37,755 nt of DNA. It comes from a virus. The stretch spans positions 1 through 37,755 of IMG/VR virus record IMGVR_UViG_3300036859_000158. One strand, written 5' to 3'. The translations under genes were made by a program, and so were the position numbers. Under the pieces are notes generated by a model that was not told the DNA's origin, did no database searches, and worked only from the letters and a program-made list of their open reading frames with translations. Positions 14,617 through 22,693 of the stretch are shown in pieces. Every line of letters starts with the position of its first letter. Position 1 is the stretch's first letter.

Positions 14617-16821
14617 TCAGGCGCGCACGACGGGCAGCGCCACGCAGCGGCAGTTGATCAGGTTCCCTGCCGCGCCGCTGGGATCATGCGGATAGCGCAG
14701 CCCATTACTGAACGGCTCGCCGCGACGCCTCGTCTCGCCGTCGATCGTGTGATCGTAGGGCGCCTCGCGCACGGCCTCATCGCGCGCCGAGAGCCACTCC
14801 GTCTCCTCGACGCCGAGCTGCTCCATCGCCTCGTCGCGGCCCTCGTTGTAGGCCCGCGCGGTCTCCGTGCGCGCGATCGTCTGGGCCTGTGGGCCGGACA
14901 GCCCCCGGTACACGTCGCGGATGCGCGAGGCGATCTGGCCCACCGACTCGGCGCCATCCGGCGCATTGAGCCCGGCGTCGATCGCGCGGGCGACCCGCTG
15001 GCGCGCGGTGGCCGCCATGGCCGCAAAGCGCCCGCGCTCAAGCTGCACGCGCAGGCGCTCCGCCGCGGTGCGGGCGTCCGCGCCGAAGGCGCCCGCGGCG
15101 CGCAGTTCCACCCAGACGCCCTCGCCCCCGCGCTGCTGGGCGCGCGTGAAATACGCGCGTGACACGTCCCGCAGGCGCCCGGCTTCTTCGTCCAGCTCAA
15201 AGAGGAGGTCCTCGGCGGCCTTCCTCGCGGAGGCCATGTCGTTGCGAGGAGTCGGCGACGCGGCAACCTCGGATGAGATTGCTTCAGCTGCGCCTCGCAA
15301 TGACACAGGCTCTGCGCCTCGCAATGACAACGAGCCGGCCGGCTGTGCGGCGAGATAGGCCTCCAGGCGGCGGAGCACGAGGTCCTGCTGCTGGCGATAC
15401 CACCGGGCCACCGCGCGCGCGTACTCGCGCTCCAACGAGAGCGTCTGTCGCACGAAGCCCTTCCAGAGGCGATCCCTTGCCGGGTCAGGGCTGAGGACTG
15501 AGTGCTGAGGACTGAGGGCATCTGCCTTTCGCTCAGTCCTCAGTCCTCGTTGCTCAGCACTCTCATCGGCCGGCAGCTCGCCGAAGGCGGGCCCGGTCTC
15601 CTCCCCCAGGGCGCCCAGCGGCAGCAGATTGAAGGGCACCAGCAGCACGTCGCCGTCGGCCACTTCGTCATAGCCGGTCGCGACGCGCTTCTCGTTGATC
15701 GTGAGCCAGGCGGCGTCCCCCACGCGGCTCCAGACTTTTTCGCGGTCCTCCTGCAGCGCCTCGATGGCGTCCCGGTCGTACTCCAGGCGCCGCCGGCCGC
15801 TGTCATCGAAGAGCGGCACGAGCCAGGCGTTCAGCTCGTCGCGGAACGCGTCGGCGAGCGGCAGCACCGTCTCGGTGTAGAACGCGCGCTTCGCCTCGCG
15901 GCGGTTTTCGTAGGTGGCCTCCTTCAGTCCGATCAATTCGGCCGGCGTGCCGTACAGCGTCGCAATGTCCTGCTTGCTCATGCGGCGCGAGTTGATCCAG
16001 TCCAGGTCCTTGGGGTTGATCCCCATCTCCTCCCAGGTCATCCCGCCTTCGAGCAGCAGGGGCAGCCCCGCGCGCTCGGCCCCGGCATACTCCTCGGTCA
16101 TCTGGGCCTTGAGGCGATCGAACTGCGGCTCGCTGAGGTTCTTTGCCACCACGAGCGCGCCGGATGGGCGCATGCCGTTCTTGATGAGGCTGAAGTTCCA
16201 CCGCTGTGCGGCGTTGTCCGTGTCCACGACGGTCGCAGCCACCTGGATCGGGGAGAGGCCGTACCAGTCGTTCGTCGGCGCGAAGAGCGTCATGTGGTGC
16301 ACGAGCGGCGCCGGGAGCCGCACCTCCACGCCGCCGGCCCGGTAGCGATAGGCGCTCACGCCCGCCGCCGCGTCGGGGATCACCTCCATGCGGTCCGGCC
16401 GCAGCGTCCACAGCTCGCGCGGCGGCTGCATCAGCGCGGCCGCGCCGGCGCCGGGGCCCACCCGCTCGATATAGGCGTTGCCGCTGATCATGAGATAGCC
16501 CGTCCAGCTCTGCGCGAACCGGCTGTAGCCCTGGAGCGGATTGGGCCGCGCCAGGAGCGCGCGCATCCGGCTGTCCTCCACCTCGCGGTCCCGGCCGCGC
16601 CGGCGATCGAACTCCAGCCACCGGAGCCCCCCCATGGCCTTGCCGATTTCATTGATGCAGGCATAGACGGTGACGTTCGCCTCATAGCCTTCCTTCGCCA
16701 GCCGCTCGTAATTGCGCGGCGTCGTGACGGGCTCCCCTGGCACGGTGAGCAGGACGACGGCCCGCGACGTCGCCGAGGCCTTGCGGCCAAGCCACCGACG
16801 CAGGCGATCGGTCCATTGCAT
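14617..16821 (-). CDS. Portal protein fused to MuF-like minor head domain
   Basis: The 734-residue product has three parts. Residues 1 to about 410 are an HK97-type portal: N-V-T-V-Y-A-C-I-N-E-I near residue 50, then I-S-G-N-A-Y, Y-G-L-S-P-I-Q and Y-G-T-P-A-E-L-I-G. Residues about 540-734 resemble the SPP1 gp7/Mu gpF head morphogenesis domain, with A-R-T-E-T-A-R-A-Y-N-E-G and a C-terminal N-C-R-C near 723-726. Between them, two repeat elements are read in frame: a CTGAG repeat at about 420-444 and a TGCGAGG repeat at about 498-528. Portals of this family are usually about 400-450 residues. The start overlaps the previous stop. Confidence 0.9.
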   Translation of the reverse strand: MQWTDRLRRWLGRKASATSRAVVLLTVPGEPVTTPRNYERLAKEGYEANVTVYACINEIGKAMGGLRWLEFDRRRGRDREVEDSRMRALLARPNPLQGYSRFAQSWTGYLMISGNAYIERVGPGAGAAALMQPPRELWTLRPDRMEVIPDAAAGVSAYRYRAGGVEVRLPAPLVHHMTLFAPTNDWYGLSPIQVAATVVDTDNAAQRWNFSLIKNGMRPSGALVVAKNLSEPQFDRLKAQMTEEYAGAERAGLPLLLEGGMTWEEMGINPKDLDWINSRRMSKQDIATLYGTPAELIGLKEATYENRREAKRAFYTETVLPLADAFRDELNAWLVPLFDDSGRRRLEYDRDAIEALQEDREKVWSRVGDAAWLTINEKRVATGYDEVADGDVLLVPFNLLPLGALGEETGPAFGELPADESAEQRGLRTERKADALSPQHSVLSPDPARDRLWKGFVRQTLSLEREYARAVARWYRQQQDLVLRRLEAYLAAQPAGSLSLRGAEPVSLRGAAEAISSEVAASPTPRNDMASARKAAEDLLFELDEEAGRLRDVSRAYFTRAQQRGGEGVWVELRAAGAFGADARTAAERLRVQLERGRFAAMAATARQRVARAIDAGLNAPDGAESVGQIASRIRDVYRGLSGPQAQTIARTETARAYNEGRDEAMEQLGVEETEWLSARDEAVREAPYDHTIDGETRRRGEPFSNGLRYPHDPSGAAGNLINCRCVALPVVRA
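15237..15329. repeat. TGTCRTTGCGAGG repeat inside portal gene (copy 3)
   Basis: This 93-bp copy of the TGTCATTGCGAGG family is inverted relative to the other two copies. It sits wholly inside the portal gene; 93 is a multiple of three and the frame stays open, encoding Ser/Arg/Ala-rich linker sequence that contains S-L-R-G-A twice and the motif E-V-A-A-S-P-T-P-R-N-D. Confidence 0.85.
15490..15563. repeat. CTGAGGACTGAG repeat inside portal gene (copy 3)
   Basis: The units GAGGACTGAG and GTGCTGAG followed by inverse CTCAGTCCTC units lie inside the portal gene, in the same linker as the other repeat. The frame is open through it and reads L-R-T-E, A-L-S-P-Q and V-L-S-P like fragments, which also occur in the repeat-derived tail of the protein at 10043-10261. 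Confidence 0.85.
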
Positions 16822-17117
16822 CAGTACGCCACCACGCCCATCGTGACGTCCTCATCGAGGATCTCGCCGGTGGAGAGCGTCAGCAGGAACGTGAGCTTGT
16901 AGCTCACGCCTGCGAGCCCACCGAGCACGCGCACCTTGGCCTGCGTGCCGCTGATCGTGAGCGTCTGCGAGGCCAGCACGGAGTTATCCGTCGCGCCGGT
17001 ATCGGTCCGCACGGCGCTCACCGTGCCGGTCGAGAGCGAGGCCCCCGTCGGGAGCTTCCCAGAAAACTCCACCGCGATCGTGTAGGTCTCGCTCGGCTGC
17101 TTCTCGAAGAAATTCAC
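16821..17117 (-). CDS. Small Ig-like phage protein upstream of portal
   Basis: The 98-residue, Thr/Ser-rich, all-beta product has strands that alternate polar and hydrophobic residues and a conserved-looking T-G-E-I-L-D-E-D-V-T end. It overlaps the portal start by one base. Small beta proteins between fibre-like genes and the portal occur in related phages, but no function is known. It may be a head fibre or decoration component. Confidence 0.6.
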   Translation of the reverse strand: MNFFEKQPSETYTIAVEFSGKLPTGASLSTGTVSAVRTDTGATDNSVLASQTLTISGTQAKVRVLGGLAGVSYKLTFLLTLSTGEILDEDVTMGVVAY

Positions 17118-17127
17118 CCATCACCTA

Positions 17128-17154
17128 TAGGGGCGACCCGCCGGGTCGCCCCTA
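17128..17154. repeat. GTAGGGG-type palindrome (copy 2)
   Basis: This is a 27-bp palindrome with arms TAGGGGCGACCCG and its complement around one central base. It lies between two minus-strand genes and ends just at the stop of the repeat-rich protein. It has the same end motif as 10275-10302 with a different core. Confidence 0.8.
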
Positions 17155-17156
17155 CG

Positions 17157-18845
17157 TCACGTCTTCCCAAAGACGAACGCCCGCGCCTTCGCGTCTATCG
17201 TGTAGAGCCGGGCCGCGGCCGGCGTCACATAGGCGCGGGCCGTAGCGGAAAAGAGGAGCGCGGGCGCCTCGTTGGCGTCGTAGATATCCCCCAGGGCACT
17301 GCCCGCACCCACACCTTCGGCCAGCACACTCCAGATTGAATTGCCCACACCAGAGACAGTGCTGCTCCCACTGGCCGATCCATCCGCCTCGATGAGGCCG
17401 CCACCAGCCGCATCCTCACCGATGCCTGTGGCAGTGCCAGCACCCGCAGCAGTCCCCGCGGTATTCCAGATTGCCGCGCTCGGCGCGTCGGCAGTCGCGA
17501 TCCCTGCTGTCGCTGCAACTCCCGCAGTCGTAGCGGCGCTCTGTCCATCGACGCTTGCCGCACCAGCGGCCGACCCCACGCCCTCCCACAGGGCCGTGCC
17601 CTGGCCGCTGACCGCCGCCGCTCCGGCACCGGTGGCATCAGTCTGCTTGGTCGCCCCACTCTGGCCTGCAACAGTGGCAACACCGACCGCCTGGGCATCG
17701 GACCCAGTCGCGGCGGCGTCTACGCCGTCGCCTGTCGCAGTCCCGACCCCGGCAGAGGACGCGTCTGCGGTGACGAAGGCCGTCCCCACGCCCGAGGCGG
17801 TCCCTGTCCCGGCTGCCGCGCCATCGGCTTGCGCCGTGGCCGAGGCACTCGCCGAGGCCGTTGCAAGGCCTGCGGACGCTGCGTCGCCCTGGACTGTAGC
17901 CGCCCCAACGCCGGTTGCGGTCCCGACACCGGCACTTGATCCTGGTGATCCAGCCGTCGCCCCACTGGTTCCCGATGCGGTTCCACTGCCCGCCGAGGAT
18001 CCGTCCGCTGTCCCCAGTGCGGCCCCGACGGCGAGGGGATCGGCGAGGCCCGCCGCGCTCCCGGCCGCTTCAAGGACGGTGGCAGCCGGAGCATCAACGG
18101 TCGCCACGCCGGAGGCGCTGAAGACCGAGAGCCAGAGCGCCGCACCCACCACAGCCGAGGCCGCCACCCCAGCGGCGGAGACCATCGTGTTCCAGATGGC
18201 GGCGGCCACGACGGAGGAACTTGCGCTCCCAGACGCTGACCCATCGGCCTCGGTGGGAGGTGTCGTCTCCGCCTTGAACGTGACGGTCTCTGCGAGGTTG
18301 AAGAAGCTGTCGCCAGTGCCGCCATCAGCAGCATTAAGCTGTAGATCGCAGGAGAAGCCACCACCCATTGTCCCGACGTTCGTAATGTAAATCTTGAGGA
18401 CGATGCGGTCATTCTCAGCAAACGCCATGTCGGTGACGTTCCCGGTCCAGAGCATTTCTGTGATCGTCGTGTTGAATTCCACGCCGTCATTGAACGGCCC
18501 GCCGCCAAGTTCGGTGAGCGTCGGTGGGGAGCCTGGGCGATAGCGGAAGACGCGATACCGCCCGCCGCAGTTCGCGTTCATGTTGGACTCGCGCATCCAT
18601 GCCGAGATATCCGTGGATGTCAGGGTAAACCCGCCAGCCGGGGCGCGTCCGGAGACCCAACCGATGGTGCCTGCAAGAACATCGAAGATGATTTCGGTCC
18701 CACCCGCCGCGGTGTCCACAGAGAACGTCGTGACACCAGCACCTGCGGTGGTCAGCATATCGACGACGGTATCGACGCCGATCACGCTGAGATCGACATT
18801 AGGCTGCGCCGTATTCGTGTTCCGAAGAAAGAGCTTCGTCGCCAT
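17157..18845 (-). CDS. Virion protein with about 15 Ala/Gly-rich 20-residue repeats
   Basis: The product has 562 residues. Residues 1 to about 195 are a beta-sandwich-like domain (Trp, Thr and Gly rich). Residues about 200-520 are a run of imperfect units of about 20 residues following the plan A-A-G-x-A-x-A-x-G-x-x-A-A, several carrying the aromatic element A-I-W-N-T or A-L-W. The end contains A-R-A-Y-V-T-P and A-R-A-F-V-F. Such repeats suggest a long regular stalk, for example a head fibre. The start overlaps the previous stop as TGATG. Function is inferred from repeat architecture and late position. Confidence 0.7.
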   Translation of the reverse strand: MATKLFLRNTNTAQPNVDLSVIGVDTVVDMLTTAGAGVTTFSVDTAAGGTEIIFDVLAGTIGWVSGRAPAGGFTLTSTDISAWMRESNMNANCGGRYRVFRYRPGSPPTLTELGGGPFNDGVEFNTTITEMLWTGNVTDMAFAENDRIVLKIYITNVGTMGGGFSCDLQLNAADGGTGDSFFNLAETVTFKAETTPPTEADGSASGSASSSVVAAAIWNTMVSAAGVAASAVVGAALWLSVFSASGVATVDAPAATVLEAAGSAAGLADPLAVGAALGTADGSSAGSGTASGTSGATAGSPGSSAGVGTATGVGAATVQGDAASAGLATASASASATAQADGAAAGTGTASGVGTAFVTADASSAGVGTATGDGVDAAATGSDAQAVGVATVAGQSGATKQTDATGAGAAAVSGQGTALWEGVGSAAGAASVDGQSAATTAGVAATAGIATADAPSAAIWNTAGTAAGAGTATGIGEDAAGGGLIEADGSASGSSTVSGVGNSIWSVLAEGVGAGSALGDIYDANEAPALLFSATARAYVTPAAARLYTIDAKARAFVFGKT

Positions 18846-19006
18846 CAGCGCAAATCCTCAGTCTTCCCGTACCAGCGCCCCACGCGACGGAAGCGGTAGC
18901 CGCAGCACCACCACCAGAGGCGCCTCGGGAGCGGTGAAGTGATCGTGTCCAGCCACTCCTCCAAGTCGCGGACCCGCTGGCGGAGCTTGCGGAGTTCTTC
19001 TGTCAT
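18845..19006 (-). CDS. Small coiled-coil plus Trp/Arg-rich protein
   Basis: The frame from the ATG at 19006 encodes 53 residues: an amphipathic helix (E-E-L-R-K-L-R-Q-R-V-R-D-L-E-E-W) followed by a Trp/Cys/Arg cluster (W-W-W-C-C-G-Y-R-F-R-R). It ends in TGATG with the next gene. A longer open frame in another phase (from 19046) lacks this coupling and looks like a shadow. Small proteins of this type occur beside head fibre genes; function unknown. Confidence 0.6.
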   Translation of the reverse strand: MTEELRKLRQRVRDLEEWLDTITSPLPRRLWWWCCGYRFRRVGRWYGKTEDLR

Positions 19007-19042
19007 CTGCTCCGTCGTCACAGTTCCCCGTCATGCCGGTTA

Positions 19043-19474
19043 TCAATCTTCCGTGATCGTGCTCGTGGTCTTAAGTCTCGGGATCACGCCCACGGCCATC
19101 GTGATGTTCGGCGTCACGGTGCCGCTGTAGAGCAGCTTCGTCGCACCAGACGAGGCCACGCCGACGCCGAAGTGCGTGATCGCCGTTCCGGGCGCAGCCG
19201 TGCATTCCCCAAAGTCGATGTTGGCGACAGGGGACACCGAGCCGCCAGAGACCGTCCAGCCGCCCGTGGTGCGCGCGACCGAGACGCGGGCATAGCCCGT
19301 GTAGGCCGTCTCGCTCGTCGCCTGCGTCCCGGCTTCGCCAGGGTCGGCAGTGTGCAGGCTGACGAAGAGGTTCGTCAGCGGGGACGTGGCGGCGTTGTCC
19401 GCGATGTTGGCGATGGCCGTCGCGTTGAAAATTAACTTCAGGAGATCATCCTCGAACGTGTTGCCCTTCGACAT
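19043..19474 (-). CDS. Conserved phage tail/head fibre-like protein
   Basis: The 143-residue product starts M-S-K-G-N-T-F-E-D-D-L-L-K-L-I-F and contains L-F-V-S-L-H-T-A-D-P-G-E-A-G and A-R-V-S-V-A-R-T, a family pattern I recognise from many prophages and usually annotated as a tail fibre or structural protein. The N-terminal helix is followed by a beta domain. The ATG at 19474 follows AAAGGAGG. It follows the terminase genes, so it is probably a head-associated fibre protein. Confidence 0.7.
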   Translation of the reverse strand: MSKGNTFEDDLLKLIFNATAIANIADNAATSPLTNLFVSLHTADPGEAGTQATSETAYTGYARVSVARTTGGWTVSGGSVSPVANIDFGECTAAPGTAITHFGVGVASSGATKLLYSGTVTPNITMAVGVIPRLKTTSTITED

Positions 19475-19498
19475 GCGTGCCTCCTTTCAGAATCATGC

Positions 19499-19527
19499 GT
19501 AGGGGCGAGGCGCCGCCTCGCCCGTAC
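19499..19527. repeat. GTAGGGG-type palindrome (copy 3)
   Basis: This is a 29-bp imperfect palindrome with the arm GTAGGGGCGAGGCG and a near-complement. It sits in the short gap between the terminase stop and the next gene's ribosome-binding site, and has the same ends as 10275-10302 and 17128-17154. Confidence 0.75.
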
Positions 19528-19530
19528 AAT

Positions 19531-21021
19531 TCACGCCGGCACCGCCGGCCGGATCACCCGGATGCGCGGGCCGCCGCCGACCTGCTCGGTGATCAGCCGC
19601 ACGAGCATCTCGAGCGCGTCCGGGCCGTCGTCGTGCACCCGGCCGTGCGGCTTGTACAGCACGAGCTGCTCGATCAACAGGGTCTGGGTCTTGCGGAAGC
19701 GGATGACGCCGCGCTCAATGAGCGGGGACAGTCGCCGGATCCGCAGGTCCTTCGGCACGCCCTCATGATCCACCTCGACCACCGGCAGGTGGATGTGCGC
19801 CTCGTCGCTCTGCCGTTCCAGGTCCTCCTTCAGCACGGACTGGAAGCCGACCGCCTCGAAGCCGAACGCGACATAAGGGTGCCGCCGGCCGTGCTCGATC
19901 GCGTCCGCGCAGATCTCCTGGGGCTTGCGCCGGCGGATGTCCGCCTCGCCCACGTTGATGTGCGGGTCGTTCATGGCGACCAGGCCGTCCACGATCGCGG
20001 AGAAGTCCGATTTGTCCGTCCGGCCGAGCGAAGGGTCGCACGTGCCATAGTGCATGAGCTCCAGGCCGACCAGGTCGGCGTCGTCGAAGTACTTGATCCA
20101 CTCGCGCTTGAACAGCGCGGTCTCCTCGTCGATGGGCTGGTTGCGAAACTCCTGCGCGTAGAAGACGGAGCCCAGCTCCTCCTTGCGTTCGCGCAGCCGC
20201 TCGATCGGCCAGACGGCCGGCCAGAGCGACGGGCCGGGCTCCGCGTCGTCCGGATCGGGGGCCTGCCAGAAGAACTTCGTCCAGCGCCGGTTCTGCTCCG
20301 GCGCGAGGATCTCGTTCAGGAGGCTCTCCGGATGGAGGATCGTGCCGATGAGGCGGATCTTCCCCCCCTTGCCGCGCGTGCTGAGCAGGGCCTTGAAGAA
20401 CCACTTCTTGAGCTTCTTCCGCTGCTCCTCCGATTCCACCGCCTCGTCGTTCTCCAGGTCGTCGCAGATGATCAGCGTGGGGCGCCATTGCTTGTGGTGC
20501 AGGCCGCGCATCTTCTGGCCGGCCCCGCGCGCCAGGACCCGCACGTCGTTGCCGGTGATGAAGTCCGTATCGCCGCCGTGCGGCTCGCAGGCCTGCGGAA
20601 AATCCGAGCGGAGCTTCTCGTTCGTCTCCAGCTCTTCCTTGATTGCGCCGGTGAAGGCGGCCGCCTGCGTCTCCGTGTCGGAGACGAGGACGATGAAATG
20701 CTCGTCGCCCTTGACGATGCCGTGCAGCGGCCGGCCGATGGACTCGTGCGTGGACTTGGCGTGCTCGCGCGGCGCGGCGGCGGCCAGGAGCTCGTCCTGG
20801 TCGTGCGCGACCAGGACCAGGTGGATGCTCGCCGGCGGCGCGCTGAAGTAATGCGGCAAATATGTCTGCTGGAAGAACGTGCGATCGGACAGGGCGCGCG
20901 CGATCCGGACGGCCTTCGTCGCCGGCGTGTCCCCCTGGAACGCCGAGCGGCCGGCCTCGATCAGCACGCGCAGCTCCTCGCGCTGCTTGTCGATCTGGAA
21001 GCTAGTGAGCGGCCGTGGCAT
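19531..21021 (-). CDS. terL: Terminase large subunit
   Basis: The ATG at 21021 follows AAGG; a TTG at 21054 would add 11 residues. The 496-residue motor cuts and pumps phage DNA into the prohead. The ATPase part has a deviant Walker A at 83-91 (A-P-R-E-H-A-K-S-T) and Walker B at about 182-189 (T-L-I-I-C-D-D-L) followed by E. The nuclease part carries C-D-P-S-L-G-R-T-D-K-S-D near 320-340 and a late D-G-P-D-A-L-E, the RNase H-like acidic residues. The type is that of Mu-like and related headful-packaging terminases. Confidence 0.93.
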   Translation of the reverse strand: MPRPLTSFQIDKQREELRVLIEAGRSAFQGDTPATKAVRIARALSDRTFFQQTYLPHYFSAPPASIHLVLVAHDQDELLAAAAPREHAKSTHESIGRPLHGIVKGDEHFIVLVSDTETQAAAFTGAIKEELETNEKLRSDFPQACEPHGGDTDFITGNDVRVLARGAGQKMRGLHHKQWRPTLIICDDLENDEAVESEEQRKKLKKWFFKALLSTRGKGGKIRLIGTILHPESLLNEILAPEQNRRWTKFFWQAPDPDDAEPGPSLWPAVWPIERLRERKEELGSVFYAQEFRNQPIDEETALFKREWIKYFDDADLVGLELMHYGTCDPSLGRTDKSDFSAIVDGLVAMNDPHINVGEADIRRRKPQEICADAIEHGRRHPYVAFGFEAVGFQSVLKEDLERQSDEAHIHLPVVEVDHEGVPKDLRIRRLSPLIERGVIRFRKTQTLLIEQLVLYKPHGRVHDDGPDALEMLVRLITEQVGGGPRIRVIRPAVPA

Positions 21022-21571
21022 ACTTCGCCTTGGTCTGGTCAATGAAGCCGTCAAACGTCTCGCCCAGCGCCGTCAGGGCGCCGGGGGCCGTCTTCGTCAG
21101 GTACTCCGTAAACTCCTTGAGACATTCGAGATACAGCGCCGGCCGGTCGAGCTGCTGGGCGGCGGCCTTCTGGGCGGCGATGTCGGCCTCCAGCTTGAGG
21201 CCCTTGTAAAAGAGGTTCGCCACTTCCAGTGTGTCCGCATTGGAGAGATCCGCCGCCGCCAGGCATTTGATCACTTGCTCCTTGATGATCTTGTGCCCGG
21301 CGCTGTCGAGATCAGCCTGGGGATTTTTGAGGATGATCTCGACGAGCGATTGCACCCGTTTGCTGGCCTCTTCAATCCGCCGCTGCGCGGAGGACCATTT
21401 GCCGTAGGCCCGCGAGAGCGCCGAGTCGGAGATCTCCTCGCCGCTGACCTCCTTGACCGCCGCGATGATGTCCTGCTGCGAGTAGGACCTGGCCGCGAAC
21501 ATGTTCTCCACGAGGTCGCGCACGCCCAGCTCGTCGATCCGGCTCCGCTCTTTGCGCGCCGTGGTCACCAT
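21002..21571 (-). CDS. Terminase small subunit, Mu gp27-like (DUF3486)
   Basis: The ATG at 21571 overlaps the methylase stop as TGATG; upstream open frame is shadow. The product has 189 residues. The N-terminus is helical with an HTH-like segment (S-Y-S-Q-Q-D-I-I-A-A-V-K-E-V-S-G-E-E-I) and S-A-L-S-R-A-Y-G-K, the DUF3486/gp27 pattern of Mu-like phages. The C-terminal half is a long helix-rich region for oligomerisation. It lies directly before the large subunit and overlaps it by 20 bases. Confidence 0.8.
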   Translation of the reverse strand: MVTTARKERSRIDELGVRDLVENMFAARSYSQQDIIAAVKEVSGEEISDSALSRAYGKWSSAQRRIEEASKRVQSLVEIILKNPQADLDSAGHKIIKEQVIKCLAAADLSNADTLEVANLFYKGLKLEADIAAQKAAAQQLDRPALYLECLKEFTEYLTKTAPGALTALGETFDGFIDQTKAKYATAAH

Positions 21572-22383
21572 CAGTAACTCATCACCGCGAGCTGGTTGAG
21601 CTTCTGCGTGTGGTCCAGGGAGCGGCCCATCGCCGAGCGGATCGGGCGCATGCGAAAGCCTCGGAAGAGGTCCCGGATCGCCCGCGTGTCGGCGTTCGTC
21701 ATCAGGAACCTGCCACGGATCTTCCGAAGCCGATCGGCGAGCACCTGATGGTCGCGCTCGGAGAACGGCACGTCGTAGCCCGTGGCGCCCAGGTACGGCG
21801 GATCGAAATAGAAGAACGTGTCCGGACTGTCGTAGCGGGCGAGGCAGTCTTCCCAATCCAGGTTCTCGATGATCACGGTCTGGAGCCGCCGGTGGATCCT
21901 CTCGGCCATGGCGCGCACCGCCTCGATGCTCCGTGCGCTCGTGCCGCCGCTCGTCACGCCGGTGCCGAAGTGCTCGCCGGCGCCGCCGAAGCCGAGGGTC
22001 TGGCAGTAGAGAAACCGCGCGGCCTGCTGGATCTCGGTGAGGCCCGGCTGCAGCTTGTAGGAGTCGAACAGCCGGCGGCTCTTGAGGAGCGTGCGCAGCT
22101 CGTGATCGAACGGCTCGTGATGATATTTGATGACAGCGAAGAGGCTGAACAGCCGCGCGTCCCGGTCGTTGTAGACTTCTGTTTCGCTGGCCGGCTTGTT
22201 CAAGAGCACAGAGGCCATGCCGCCGAACGGCTCGACGTAGCAGCGGTGCGGCGGAAAGAGCGGCAGCAGTGTGTGGATCAGGCGCGCCTTACCGCCCTGC
22301 CACGGCGCCAGCGTCAGCTTGCGATCACAGCGCGACTGAACAGCCGGTCGCCGGCGGGATCCGCTCTTCGTGGTCTTTGTCAT
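21571..22383 (-). CDS. DNA adenine methyltransferase, D12 class (Dam-like)
   Basis: The product has 270 residues. SAM-binding and catalytic motifs are visible: L-A-P-W-Q-G-G-K near 25-32, E-P-F-G-G at 51-55, and D-P-P-Y at 194-197 in F-Y-F-D-P-P-Y. The order fits the alpha-type D12 (Dam/DpnM) N6-adenine enzymes. Phage copies usually modify phage DNA against host restriction. Here the gene sits in the late operon between lysis and terminase genes and overlaps both neighbours by TGATG, so it would act on DNA about to be packaged. The target site cannot be read from the sequence. Confidence 0.9.
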   Translation of the reverse strand: MTKTTKSGSRRRPAVQSRCDRKLTLAPWQGGKARLIHTLLPLFPPHRCYVEPFGGMASVLLNKPASETEVYNDRDARLFSLFAVIKYHHEPFDHELRTLLKSRRLFDSYKLQPGLTEIQQAARFLYCQTLGFGGAGEHFGTGVTSGGTSARSIEAVRAMAERIHRRLQTVIIENLDWEDCLARYDSPDTFFYFDPPYLGATGYDVPFSERDHQVLADRLRKIRGRFLMTNADTRAIRDLFRGFRMRPIRSAMGRSLDHTQKLNQLAVMSY

Positions 22384-22643
22384 CACGACAGGTCCGGCAT
22401 CTTCTCGCCCAGGTCTTCGCACAGCGCGCGGATCTCGGCGCAGAGTTTCGCGTGCTTCTCTCGGGCGTCCACCAGGTCGTTCACGAGTACCGTCAGCTTG
22501 CGCAGGTCCAGCTCCTCGATCGGCTGGTGCTGCGAGGTCAGGCGGTTGATGTCCTCGCGCAGGTTGTGGATGCGGATCGCGAGCGTGGCCGCCTCGTTCT
22601 TCTTCAACTCCAGAAGCCCCTTGTTCTCCAGCCGCATGCTCAT
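22383..22643 (-). CDS. Coiled-coil small protein, unknown
   Basis: The 86-residue product is almost entirely helical, with heptad-like spacing of Leu and Ile from residue 5 to 75. Two starts six bases apart are possible (22643 and 22637); the first is preceded by GAGG at a spacing of 7. It overlaps the methyltransferase. No domain is recognised; it may be a regulator or a small structural helper of the terminase/methylase group. Confidence 0.6.
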   Translation of the reverse strand: MSMRLENKGLLELKKNEAATLAIRIHNLREDINRLTSQHQPIEELDLRKLTVLVNDLVDAREKHAKLCAEIRALCEDLGEKMPDLS

Positions 22644-22693
22644 GGAACAACCTCGCCGAATAACGAATAACGATTAACGTATAACGTCTTCAT
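22640..22693 (-). CDS. 17-residue coupled mini-ORF made from an AACG repeat
   Basis: The ATG at 22693 overlaps the previous gene's stop as ATGA, and the mini-ORF's own TGA overlaps the next gene's ATG, again as ATGA. The product starts M-K-T-L-Y-V-N-R-Y-S-L-F-G, which is almost the same as the first residues of the gene at 23990. The coding sequence is the stutter repeat at 22657-22686. It is a plausible translational bridge between two genes; a function for the peptide itself is doubtful. Confidence 0.45.
   Translation of the reverse strand: MKTLYVNRYSLFGEVVP
22657..22686. repeat. AACG-stutter repeat (copy 2)
   Basis: Units of CGAATAA and CGATTAA are repeated in near tandem. It forms the coding sequence of the 17-residue mini-ORF on the minus strand. 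The same family occurs at 8741-8815 and 23954-23983. Confidence 0.7.

Noticed and set aside
11287-15329. Three TGTCATTGCGAGG repeats as a CRISPR-like array
   Set aside because: The copies are kilobases apart, in different orientations, with no regular spacers and no cas genes.
18858-19046. 62-codon frame ending before the repeat-rich protein
   Set aside because: The frame from 19006 in another phase ends in a TGATG overlap and gives a better protein; this one is Pro/Gly/Arg shadow.
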